From NCBI GenBank assembly GCA_031292525.1, contig JARLGY010000037.1, positions 248,001 through 312,000 on the forward strand: a stretch of DNA of 64,000 nt, written 5' to 3'. Positions 18,686-27,991 of this stretch are shown here, piece by piece. The notes beneath the pieces are model-generated. The model made no database searches and was not told where the DNA came from. It saw only the letters and a program-made list of their open reading frames with translations. The first letter of the stretch is position 1. Every line of letters begins with the position of its first letter. Source of the stretch: Flavipsychrobacter sp. GTDB lineage: Bacteria; Bacteroidota; Bacteroidia; Chitinophagales; Chitinophagaceae. Made by a program: the position numbers and the translations under genes.

Positions 18686-21600
18686 ATGAATAAACAGTTA
18701 CAAACATCTATCCTATCAAAGCGATTACAATTCATTACCACGCTTATCATTCTCTTTTTAAGTATACAAGCAAATGGGCAGGGAGCAATAACAGCTACGT
18801 GGGCATTGACGAGTAATGGGAACGGCGCTGCTGGAGGTGCAGGTGCAAGTACAATAACCGTGGGAACGATGACTCCTGGTACCGAATTTTCATCCGGCAA
18901 CTACAGTTCCAGTGGCTATGAATGCCAAAGCACAGTGACGTGGCCAACAGCAGCAAACCAGGCAGGCGGTTATTACCTGGATTTTCCAGTTTCTCCTACA
19001 TCTGGCTATGATCTTACCTTATCGTCTTATTCTGCAATAATAAAAACAAGCGGAAGCAGTAATCAATCAATGATCAGCTTCTCATATGCGCTTGACGGTG
19101 GTACAACCTTTACACCATTTGGCACAGCATTAGGTATCAATAGCGGTGGCACAACAACAGTTTCCACAACAAGCTTCACATCTATTTCGTGTGGTAATGG
19201 GCATACCATGAAAATAAGAATGTTCATTTATGCAGGCTCAGGGGGAAATTCCAGTAGCAGAAATGTGTATGTAAAAAGCCTGGTTTTTAATGGAAGTACC
19301 GCTCTATCAGTACCCACCCCAACAGTAACTGTATCACCCACCAGCCAAACCGTATGCAATAATGCTTCTATAGCGCAGATAACGTTTTCAGGCTCTCCTG
19401 CATCAGGTACAGTTTATAACTGGACAAACAATAACACAGCAATTGGCTTGGCGGCAAGCGGCTCTGGCAACATTTCATTCACAGCTACCAATACTACTAC
19501 CGCGCCAATAACAGCCATCATTACGGTTACACCGGTTGCCGGGTCGGTAAGTGGTACAGCCAAAACAGATACAATAATTGTAAACCCGTCAACCACTCTC
19601 GTAAACCAATCTTACGACAAAAACATATGGGTTGGGAATAATGTCTCGTTCTTTGCCAATGCAATAGGCCTTGCGCTTACCTACCAGTGGCAATACAGCA
19701 CAGGGGGCGCATATACAAACGTCCCTGCGTCAGCTCCATATAGTGGCACAACAAGCAATACGCTATCAATAACAGGGGCCACGGCTGCCATGAACGGATA
19801 TACTTACCAATGTGTAGTTACCGGCACATGCAGTGCAGTAACGACTATCCCCAACACCTTGCATGTTGCCATCACACCTACTATTACCGGAATAGCATGC
19901 TCCGGCAGCACACTCACACTAAACAGCACATTTAACCCGGTAGAAATAATATGGAGCCTTAACGGCACTGCGGTGCAGACCAGCACTAACTCTTACAGCA
20001 CTAGCGGAGTAACTGTTGCCGGAACCGGAGGAAGCGGACTGGGCGCTACACAGCTATACCTGCCAAGATTTACATTTACTGATGTGAGCGGGAACCTGTA
20101 CGTTAGCGATCAATCTAATCAACGCATACTAAAATATGCACCGGGTTCTACAAGTGGAGTTACTATTGCAGGTACAGGTGTTGCAGGTTCCAGCGCCACG
20201 CAGCTTTATAATCCTGCGGGCATTTGCGTAGATGGTATAGGCAACCTATATGTAGCTGATGCTGCAAACAATCGCATACAAAAATTCGCACCGGGATCTA
20301 CGACCGGAGTTACCGTAGCAGGTACAGGTACTGCGGGATCAGGGGCTACTGAATTGTCTTTTCCGCAAACAGCGGTTGTGGATGCGGCGGGAAATCTATA
20401 CGTTGCCGATCAAAATAATAACCGTGTACAAAAATTTGCATGGGGATCAACTACAGGCGTAACAGTAGCAGGCACTGGTGGCAATGGTTCGGGCGCCACA
20501 CAATTGTACAATCCGTTTGATCTGTTTATAGATAATGCAGGAAATCTTTTTGTTGCAGATGCCAGCAATAATCGTGTACAGAAATTCACACCCGGCTCTA
20601 CAACGGGGGTAACTGTGGCTGGCACTGGTGGCAATGGTTCGGGGGCAACACAACTCAACTTCCCTGTAGGGGTTTTTGTAGATGGCCTGGGCAACCTATA
20701 CGTGAGCGACCAATACAACAACCGCATACAGAAATTTGCACCGGGTTCTACTACTGGAGTTACTGTAGCGAGCCCTAGCCAGGTAACTCATCCTGCAGGC
20801 ATGTTTATAGATGCTGCTGGCAATTTGTTTGTTGTAGATCAAAACAATAATCGCATACTGGAATTTACAAACACCATCAACAACACGTTAGTTCCATCTG
20901 CAGCAGGCACATATACTGCAGTAGTAATAGCTAAAGACAGCACAGCTACTTCTACTGCATCTTTTGTGGTTAACCCTACACCCGTTGTAACTGTTTCTAC
21001 TACCAGCCAACCTGTGTGTGCTAACGGAACAACACAACCCATCACTTTTACCAGCACAGTAACCAATACCAATTATGCCTGGACAAATAACAATACCAGT
21101 ATTAGCCTCGGCGCAACAGGCACTACCAATATCGGTTCATTTACTGCACTCAATGCTACCAATGCACCTATACTTGATACCATTACAGTAGTACCTACCG
21201 CAAACGGTTGCACTGGCACAGCACAAATAGCTACCATAACCGTAAACCCTATACCAACCGTAACAGTAAATCCGGCAACGCAAACTATTTGCAATAACAA
21301 CCCCGTAGCCGCAATCACGTTTACCCCTACTGTTACAGGCACTACCTATGCCTGGGTAAACAACACAACTTCTATAGGCCTTGCAGCTAATGGAACATTA
21401 CCTATACCAACCTTTACTGCGCTCAATGCAGGCACAACCGCAGTGACTGCCACCATTAACGTAACGCCCACTGCCAACGGCTGTATAGGAACTACCCAGC
21501 AAGCCATTGTAATTGTTAGCCCCACACCTGCTATTACTGCTACACCTGCAAGCCAACCGGTGTGTAACGGCAGTGCATCAAACCCAATTATATTTACAAC

Positions 21601-24600
21601 CAGCGTACCCGGTACCACATACAACTGGACGAACAATACATCATCTATAGGACTTAGAGCCACAGACACAACTAACATTGCGGCTTTTACTGCCATAAAT
21701 AATGGCACCACTGCTATTACGGCAACCATAACTGTAACTCCAATTGCAAATACCTGCTCCGGTACCCCGCAAGTAGCAACAATTACAGTTAACCCTACAC
21801 CAACTGTAGCAGTAAACCCTGCAAACCAAACTATTTGCAACAACACCCCCGCTGCTGCCATAACATTTACCCCTACCGTTACCGGCACTACCTATACATG
21901 GGTGAACAACACGCCAGCTATAGGCCTTGCAGCTAACGGAACATTACCTATACCAACTTTTACTGCTGTTAATTCAACGGCTACTGCAGACACTGCAACT
22001 ATAACCGTAACACCAACCGCCAATGGCTGCCCAGGCACACCAGTATCTGCGCAAATAATTGTAAAACCTACACCCTCTGTTATAATAAGCCCCACACCAC
22101 AACTGTTATGTGTTGGGTTTAATACACAACCCATTAGCTTTACAGGCCCGGTAGCAGGAACAGTTTACAACTGGGTAAACAATAACACGTCTATAAACCT
22201 TGGCGCAAGCGGTTCAACTAATATAAACGCGTTCACCACTGTCAATACTGGTAATACGCCTGTAACCGCAACTATAACTGTAACACCCTTAGCTAATGGA
22301 TGTACAGGTGCAAACCAGTCAACAACTATAACTGTAAATCCAGCTCCAATAATCACGTTAACCCCCTCTTCTCAAACAGTATGTAATACAGCAGCCGTAA
22401 TACCGGTAAATTTCTCAAGCTCCATAACCAACACATCATATAACTGGACAAATAACAATACAAGCACAGGACTTGCAGCAACAGGAACTACCAGCATCGG
22501 ATCTTTTCCTGCTGTAAATACAGGAATTGTACCTATATCATCTGTTATTGCGGTGATACCAACTGCAGGTGGATGTACTGGTCCAACTCAGTATGACACT
22601 ATTACTGTAAATCCATCACCAACTGTAACAGCATCGCCATCTGTTCAACCAGTATGCAATGGTGACATGAGCCAGCAAATTACTTTTACCAGCACTATTG
22701 GAGTAACAACCTTCCTGTGGACAAACAATAATACAGCAACTAACCTTGCTGCGTCAGGGACCGATACGATACAACCTTTTATGGGAACCAATACTGGCAA
22801 TAGCCCTATTACATCTATTGTTACTGTAAACCCTATATCGGGTTCATGCATGGGCACACCCTACACGTTAACTATAACTGTCAATCCAACTCCTGCAGTT
22901 ATTGTATCGCAACCCACGCAGCCAGTATGTAATGGTATGCCTACATTACCTATCGGTTTTACAGGCAACGTAGCAAATACAGTATTTAAATGGTACAATA
23001 ACCAGCATTCAATAGGCCTTGCAGATAGCGGCATTACTAATCCCATCGCTGCCTTTAATGCCATTAACGCCACAAATTCTCCCATCATCTCTACCATTAC
23101 AGTATTCCCCGTTGCTAATGGTTGCACTGGACTATCACAAACTGCTATCATTACAGTTAACCCCACACCAAATGTTACTGCAACACCTACAAAACAGGCT
23201 ATATGTAATGGCACAGCTGCAAGCGCTATCGTATTTACAAGCAATGTAAGCAATGCCAACATTGCATGGACAAACAATACAACCTCTATAGGCTTAGGTG
23301 CATCAGGAACAGGGAATACATATATATTTACCGGAACCAATACAAGCAACGCTCCGGTTAGTTCTCTCATCTCTGTTACACCGACTGCAAATGGATGCAG
23401 TGGTGCTGTACAAACTGATACCATCACTGTTAACCCAATACCTACTGTTACTGCTACCCCCAGCAACCAAATAGTGTGCAACAACATTGCAACCCAAGCT
23501 ATATTATTTACCAGCAATGTTAGTGGTGCATCATTCGCCTGGACCAATGGACTGCCGTCAGTAGGTATTGCAGCAAGTGGCACCAGTAGCAGCATACCAG
23601 CATTTACCGCCAGCAATAGCAGTAATGTTCCGGCCACGGCAATAATCACAGTTATTCCAACAGCTAATGGTTGTATCGGGAATCCCAAGCTTGATACTAT
23701 TCTTGTCAATCCAACACCATTCGCAAACCCGATTAGCCCACAAATACTTTGCAATGGGGGCACGGTTAATCCAATACCCTTCAGTGGCTCATTAGTATCC
23801 GGCACCTCTTATAGTTGGACAAACAGTGCACCATCTATAGGGTTGGCGGCAAGTGGTACAACCAACATCAATGCATTCACCGGCATTAATACAGGCAGTA
23901 CACCCGTTGTTGCTACTATTGCAGTAACACCTATAGCAAATGGATGTAGTGGCGCTGTAAAAACAGCAACCATAACAGTTAACCCTACCCCTAATGCAAT
24001 TGTAACACCAGCCAGCCAGCCTATATGCAATGGCGCACCAATTGGAGCAATAACTATTACTGGCAGTGTCAACAATACAACCTTTTCATGGACAAATAAC
24101 CGAACAATAGGCCTTCCAATAAATGGTGCAGGCAATATTACGTCAGTCAATGCTATCAACAATGGCACCGCACCTATACTGGATACGATTAGCATTATAC
24201 CTGTTGCAAATGGCTGTCCGGGGGCAAAGGTGATAGCCACCATAACAGCAAACCCTACTCCTATAGTAGGCTCTACTCCCGTATCGCAATCTGTATGTAA
24301 TGCAACTACAGCAGCTATTACATTTAACAGCGCAGTAAGCGGCACCACTTACACTTGGAGCAACAACATTTCAACAATAGGTCTTAACGGCATTGGCAAT
24401 AACAACATCAGTTTTACAGCAACCAATACAACTCCTGCTCCTGTTATAGCTTTCATTTCGGTAACACCAACTGCAAACGGTTGTACCGGGGCAACGCAGG
24501 TAGATACAATTACAGTAAGGCCAACCCCTACTGCATCTATTACTGCGGCTGCTAATCCATTGTTCTGCCCCACCGATTCGGTTCGCATAATTGCTAATAC

Positions 24601-26410
24601 CGGCGCGGGGCTAACTTATCAGTGGCAGTTCAATAACAGCAACATCCCAGGTGCTACGGTAGATACATTCTTTGCCAATCCTGCGGGGAACTACAACGCT
24701 GTGGTCACTAATATTTACAATTGCCCTACTACATCCAACACTGTAGTAGTTACCCACCTGCCTGCACCCGCGGCACTCATTACCCCGGCGGGATCTACAA
24801 ATCTCTGCATTGGCGATTCTGTATTACTTAATGCAAACATTTCTCAAGGGGTCACTTATACATGGAAGTTAAATGGTGTTTTCATCAGCAATGCGCATTC
24901 TATATCCTACACAGCACGCCTGGCTGGTGCCTATACTGTATATGAATCGGATGGCACTTGCAATGCAACTACACCAGTACTGAACGTCACTGTAAACCCG
25001 TATCCACCTGCCGTTATCAGCAGCGGGGGGCCAGCATATTTCTGCCCGGGAAGTAGTGTAACACTCACTGCTGATTCAGGCATCACCGCAAATTATACTT
25101 ACCAATACTCATTAAACGGTGCGGTACTTACTGGCAACACTCAAACATATACGGCGGTTCTTATTGGAAACTATTCAGTAAAGGTGACCAACGCAGCAGG
25201 CTGCAGCAATACATCATCTCTTTTCCCTGTAAGTACCATCCCGGCACCCTCAGCGCTGGTAACTTATAATGGGAACCCAGCCATTTGTATTGGCGACAGT
25301 ATTGTTTTTAATGCCAATCCAGGCAGCGGATATTCATTCCAGTGGCAGCAAAACGGAACGCCAATACCTAGCGCTACAGCAATAACCTATACTGCAACTA
25401 CTGCTGGCAATTATGCAGTAAAGGTAACTGCCCTAAATGGTTGCTCTACAACAGATACATCAGTTGTCGTAACATTAACGCCAGGCCCAACTGCCACAGC
25501 AACAGCAGCCGGACCAACAACCGTTTGTGAACCAGTCAACGTATTATTGAATGCTGCTACTGGCAATAACTATACCTATCAGTGGCAGCAAAACGGAAGC
25601 GCAATAACCGGCGCCACAGCAGCAACATATACAGCAAACGCCAGTGGAAACTATAGCGTAAAGGTATCTAACGGTAGTTGCGCCATTTCATCTTTAACCG
25701 TACCTGTAACAGTAAACCCATTACCTGTAGATTCAATGGTTGTATTTGCGCCGAAAGTGATCTGCACAGGTGGCTCAGTATTGATGCGGGGGGCGTTAAA
25801 TCCAACCTACCTATATCAATGGCAATTAGATAGTAATAACATCAGCGGCGCTACCTCTGCATACTACAGTGCAACTGTGGGTGGTTACTATGATGTAAAA
25901 ATAACAACTGCTGCAGGCTGTAGTATCACAACAGTGCCAGTGGGAGTAGCAACGGCTGCAACCCCAACCCCTGTTATTATTGCAACAGGTAACCAGTTAT
26001 GTGCTTTAGGTTACACCACCTACCAATGGTTTTTAAATGGCGTTCCAATACAAGGCGCTACCGGCGCATGCATCAATCCGCTTGAAGGCGGCGGCTACAC
26101 TGTAGCTGTTACCAATGTGGCCGGTTGCGCTGCGGTAAGCCCCGTTTATGACTTGAACACAGGTGTTAGCAATGTGGTAGCAGAGCAGGTAAAATTATAT
26201 CCTAACCCTGCAACACAGTTTGTAAATGTAAGCGCACCTCAAAAAGTAAATGTATCGTTAAGCAGCATGGACGGTAAGCAACTCATCTATGTTGAAGACG
26301 CAAAAACAATAGATATCAGTTCATTACCTAATGCCATTTATTTGCTAAAGGTTTACGATAAGAATAATACAATGATTAAAATAGAAAAATTGGTAAAGAC
26401 CGGATGGTAA
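18686..26410 (+). CDS. Giant T9SS-secreted surface protein with NHL propeller, PKD-like and Ig-like modules
   Basis: The 2574-residue protein has a signal peptide (about residues 1-32, ending QANGQ). A beta-rich N-terminal domain runs to about residue 205, followed by one PKD-like module (about 210-302). An Ig-like module comes next and is interrupted by six NHL repeats (about 440-728; repeat core GNLYVADxxNNRIQKFAPGS). Thirteen consecutive PKD-like modules of about 91 residues each run from about 762 to 1945, with recurrent elements NPTPTVTV, VCN, YxWTNNNTSIGLAASGT and ITVTPTANGC. About six Ig-like modules with TYQWQxNG follow to about 2480. The C-terminus is a type A T9SS sorting domain (VKLYPNPATQFVNVS). 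It is presumably anchored on or released from the cell surface and acts in adhesion; ligands cannot be predicted. Thr, Asn, Ala and Gly dominate. Confidence 0.95.
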   Translation: MNKQLQTSILSKRLQFITTLIILFLSIQANGQGAITATWALTSNGNGAAGGAGASTITVGTMTPGTEFSSGNYSSSGYECQSTVTWPTAANQAGGYYLDFPVSPTSGYDLTLSSYSAIIKTSGSSNQSMISFSYALDGGTTFTPFGTALGINSGGTTTVSTTSFTSISCGNGHTMKIRMFIYAGSGGNSSSRNVYVKSLVFNGSTALSVPTPTVTVSPTSQTVCNNASIAQITFSGSPASGTVYNWTNNNTAIGLAASGSGNISFTATNTTTAPITAIITVTPVAGSVSGTAKTDTIIVNPSTTLVNQSYDKNIWVGNNVSFFANAIGLALTYQWQYSTGGAYTNVPASAPYSGTTSNTLSITGATAAMNGYTYQCVVTGTCSAVTTIPNTLHVAITPTITGIACSGSTLTLNSTFNPVEIIWSLNGTAVQTSTNSYSTSGVTVAGTGGSGLGATQLYLPRFTFTDVSGNLYVSDQSNQRILKYAPGSTSGVTIAGTGVAGSSATQLYNPAGICVDGIGNLYVADAANNRIQKFAPGSTTGVTVAGTGTAGSGATELSFPQTAVVDAAGNLYVADQNNNRVQKFAWGSTTGVTVAGTGGNGSGATQLYNPFDLFIDNAGNLFVADASNNRVQKFTPGSTTGVTVAGTGGNGSGATQLNFPVGVFVDGLGNLYVSDQYNNRIQKFAPGSTTGVTVASPSQVTHPAGMFIDAAGNLFVVDQNNNRILEFTNTINNTLVPSAAGTYTAVVIAKDSTATSTASFVVNPTPVVTVSTTSQPVCANGTTQPITFTSTVTNTNYAWTNNNTSISLGATGTTNIGSFTALNATNAPILDTITVVPTANGCTGTAQIATITVNPIPTVTVNPATQTICNNNPVAAITFTPTVTGTTYAWVNNTTSIGLAANGTLPIPTFTALNAGTTAVTATINVTPTANGCIGTTQQAIVIVSPTPAITATPASQPVCNGSASNPIIFTTSVPGTTYNWTNNTSSIGLRATDTTNIAAFTAINNGTTAITATITVTPIANTCSGTPQVATITVNPTPTVAVNPANQTICNNTPAAAITFTPTVTGTTYTWVNNTPAIGLAANGTLPIPTFTAVNSTATADTATITVTPTANGCPGTPVSAQIIVKPTPSVIISPTPQLLCVGFNTQPISFTGPVAGTVYNWVNNNTSINLGASGSTNINAFTTVNTGNTPVTATITVTPLANGCTGANQSTTITVNPAPIITLTPSSQTVCNTAAVIPVNFSSSITNTSYNWTNNNTSTGLAATGTTSIGSFPAVNTGIVPISSVIAVIPTAGGCTGPTQYDTITVNPSPTVTASPSVQPVCNGDMSQQITFTSTIGVTTFLWTNNNTATNLAASGTDTIQPFMGTNTGNSPITSIVTVNPISGSCMGTPYTLTITVNPTPAVIVSQPTQPVCNGMPTLPIGFTGNVANTVFKWYNNQHSIGLADSGITNPIAAFNAINATNSPIISTITVFPVANGCTGLSQTAIITVNPTPNVTATPTKQAICNGTAASAIVFTSNVSNANIAWTNNTTSIGLGASGTGNTYIFTGTNTSNAPVSSLISVTPTANGCSGAVQTDTITVNPIPTVTATPSNQIVCNNIATQAILFTSNVSGASFAWTNGLPSVGIAASGTSSSIPAFTASNSSNVPATAIITVIPTANGCIGNPKLDTILVNPTPFANPISPQILCNGGTVNPIPFSGSLVSGTSYSWTNSAPSIGLAASGTTNINAFTGINTGSTPVVATIAVTPIANGCSGAVKTATITVNPTPNAIVTPASQPICNGAPIGAITITGSVNNTTFSWTNNRTIGLPINGAGNITSVNAINNGTAPILDTISIIPVANGCPGAKVIATITANPTPIVGSTPVSQSVCNATTAAITFNSAVSGTTYTWSNNISTIGLNGIGNNNISFTATNTTPAPVIAFISVTPTANGCTGATQVDTITVRPTPTASITAAANPLFCPTDSVRIIANTGAGLTYQWQFNNSNIPGATVDTFFANPAGNYNAVVTNIYNCPTTSNTVVVTHLPAPAALITPAGSTNLCIGDSVLLNANISQGVTYTWKLNGVFISNAHSISYTARLAGAYTVYESDGTCNATTPVLNVTVNPYPPAVISSGGPAYFCPGSSVTLTADSGITANYTYQYSLNGAVLTGNTQTYTAVLIGNYSVKVTNAAGCSNTSSLFPVSTIPAPSALVTYNGNPAICIGDSIVFNANPGSGYSFQWQQNGTPIPSATAITYTATTAGNYAVKVTALNGCSTTDTSVVVTLTPGPTATATAAGPTTVCEPVNVLLNAATGNNYTYQWQQNGSAITGATAATYTANASGNYSVKVSNGSCAISSLTVPVTVNPLPVDSMVVFAPKVICTGGSVLMRGALNPTYLYQWQLDSNNISGATSAYYSATVGGYYDVKITTAAGCSITTVPVGVATAATPTPVIIATGNQLCALGYTTYQWFLNGVPIQGATGACINPLEGGGYTVAVTNVAGCAAVSPVYDLNTGVSNVVAEQVKLYPNPATQFVNVSAPQKVNVSLSSMDGKQLIYVEDAKTIDISSLPNAIYLLKVYDKNNTMIKIEKLVKTGW
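20003..20870 (+). repeat. Six tandem NHL-repeat coding units
   Basis: Each unit is about 147 bases (49 residues) and reads GVTVAGTGxxGSGATQLxxP, a VDxxGNLYVAD stretch, then NNRIQKFAPGSTT. The sixth unit is shorter and degenerate. The DNA copies are very similar, for example the GTAGCAGGCACTGGTGGCAA segment recurs. Six blades would close a beta-propeller. Confidence 0.85.
20972..24518 (+). repeat. Thirteen tandem PKD-like module coding repeats
   Basis: Thirteen units average about 273 bases (91 residues), each starting at an NPTP-type linker and a conserved VCN/ICN cysteine and ending at GCxG...ITV. A fourteenth copy lies apart at 19315-19600, ahead of the NHL block. The two cysteines per unit (VCN and NGC) could form an intradomain disulfide. 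Units 3 and 5 are close to each other (both contain ITFTPTVTGTTY and LAANGTLPIPTFTA), pointing to recent internal duplication. Confidence 0.85.
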
Positions 26411-26450
26411 CATAATACCGGATCAAAACAATTTTAAATTAGTACAAATA

Positions 26451-26484
26451 AAAATGGGCGCCACTTCGGGCGCCCATTTTTTTA
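26451..26484 (+). terminator. Rho-independent terminator after the giant adhesin
   Basis: A perfect 12-bp stem (26451-26462 with 26469-26480) with a 6-base loop is followed by a T-run. It lies 40 bases after the adhesin stop codon. Confidence 0.9.
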
Positions 26485-26594
26485 TAAGGTTACGCAATCG
26501 TTCTCTTTTAAAGATTGGTTAATACTTGACTGTTTTCAATAAATCATTATGATTTTATATTAATTTGACCAGCATTAACTTCACTTGCTATATT

Positions 26595-27857
26595 ATGACT
26601 TCCATATCCAAATTACCCGTTGATATTGTCAACCCTTACGAATCGATGCTGGAGCGCTTTAATATAGCTGCAGACATATTGGGACTTGACCCCGAAAAAC
26701 GCAAAAGGCTCAGTCGGCCCGCAAAACAGATCATCCTTAATTTTTCCATTATTATGGATAGCGGCGAGGAGCGAAATTTTGAAGGATATCGTGTCATACA
26801 TTCTACAGTTCTTGGGCCATCAAAGGGGGGTATCCGTTTTGATAAAGATGTAAACCTGGATGAAGTTAAAGCGCTTGCAGCATGGATGACCTGGAAGTCT
26901 GCTGTGGTAGGATTACCCTTTGGCGGTGCTAAAGGAGGTATCATCTGTTCACCAAAAACCATGTCTAAAACAGAGCTAGAAAAACTAACACGGGCCTATA
27001 CAAAAGCCCTCATAGATACCTTTGGACCCAATAAAGATGTACCTGCGCCAGACATGGGGACCGGGGCCGATGAAATGGGTTGGCTTATGGATGAATACAG
27101 CCAGGTACACGGTAAAAAAATATATGCAGTTGTTACCGGCAAGCACCTTGATTCAGGGGGCTCCCTGGGCCGCACCGAGGCTACTGGCAGGGGCGTAAGT
27201 ATTGTTATACTGTTGGCACTCAAAAAGCTTTCAATGAGGCCCGAAGGTACAACGGTTGCTATACAGGGCTTCGGCAATGTAGGCATGCACTCTGCCTTAT
27301 TCCTTTTTGAAAAGGGGTTAAAAATAATAGCAGTGAGTGACATTTACGAAACATTGTACAATAGTAACGGCTTCAACATCCACCATCTTATAGCATACAG
27401 CAAAAAGAATAATAATTCTTTAAAAGGCTACCCTGATGCTACTCCTATAGAAAACAGTCAACTCATAACGCTGGAAGTAGATGTGCTGATACCTGCTGCC
27501 AAAGAGGATGTAATAACTGCAGGTAACGTAAACGATGTGAAAGCCAAACTTATAGTTGAAGGTGCAAATGGTCCAACATCGGCCGATGCAGATGAGGTAA
27601 TCCAGCAAAAGGGAATACTGGTTGTACCCGATATACTTGCGAATGCCGGGGGCGTTACAGTATCGTATTTTGAGTGGCTGCAAAACCAACTGGACGAAAC
27701 ATGGGACGTAGAAAAAGTGAACCGAATGCTTGAAGAGATTCTGGACAAATCGTTTGCAGAAGTATTTGATGCATCAGAAAAATACAAGGTTCCTATGCGT
27801 ATTGCAGCCTATGTAATAGCAGTACACCGGGTAGATCTGGCACAGCAAAATAAATAA
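26595..27857 (+). CDS. gdhA: Glu/Leu/Phe/Val dehydrogenase, probable glutamate dehydrogenase
   Basis: The enzyme interconverts glutamate and 2-oxoglutarate plus ammonium with NAD(P). Signatures are the substrate-binding PFGGAKGGIICSP with the catalytic lysine, the PAPDMGTGADEMGWLMDEY motif with the catalytic aspartate, GSLGRTEATGRGV, and the Rossmann stretch VAIQGFGNVGMHSALFL. I chose the ATG at 26595 (420 residues). An in-frame TTG at 26565 would add 10 residues (MTSINFTCYI) with no family resemblance. GdhA, AmtB and aspartase in one window point to ammonium turnover. NAD versus NADP preference was not determined. The ClC gene follows 134 bases later. Confidence 0.95.
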   Translation: MTSISKLPVDIVNPYESMLERFNIAADILGLDPEKRKRLSRPAKQIILNFSIIMDSGEERNFEGYRVIHSTVLGPSKGGIRFDKDVNLDEVKALAAWMTWKSAVVGLPFGGAKGGIICSPKTMSKTELEKLTRAYTKALIDTFGPNKDVPAPDMGTGADEMGWLMDEYSQVHGKKIYAVVTGKHLDSGGSLGRTEATGRGVSIVILLALKKLSMRPEGTTVAIQGFGNVGMHSALFLFEKGLKIIAVSDIYETLYNSNGFNIHHLIAYSKKNNNSLKGYPDATPIENSQLITLEVDVLIPAAKEDVITAGNVNDVKAKLIVEGANGPTSADADEVIQQKGILVVPDILANAGGVTVSYFEWLQNQLDETWDVEKVNRMLEEILDKSFAEVFDASEKYKVPMRIAAYVIAVHRVDLAQQNK

Positions 27858-27991
27858 GCCATTAAGTAGCAACCCTAATGTCTGTGATTTATAATATCTG
27901 TTAAATCTGCAGGGTCCATATCGACTAATATCCTAGCGTAGTAACTTCGCAAAAATTCCAGGTATGGTCACAAGCATACTGATACATCTTA

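Noticed and set aside
22861-23805. Long minus-strand open frame (314 residues) and many smaller ones opposite the giant adhesin gene
   Set aside because: They mirror a Thr/Asn/Ala-rich repetitive coding strand that seldom creates antisense stops. Their sequence is repetitive Val/Ala/Gly with no family features.
20003-24518. Periodic repeats considered as a CRISPR array
   Set aside because: Units are 147 or about 273 bases, translate in one frame into NHL or PKD-like modules, and have no short constant repeat with unique spacers.
26565-26594. Upstream TTG start for glutamate dehydrogenase
   Set aside because: The 10 added residues have no family resemblance and an ATG follows at 26595.
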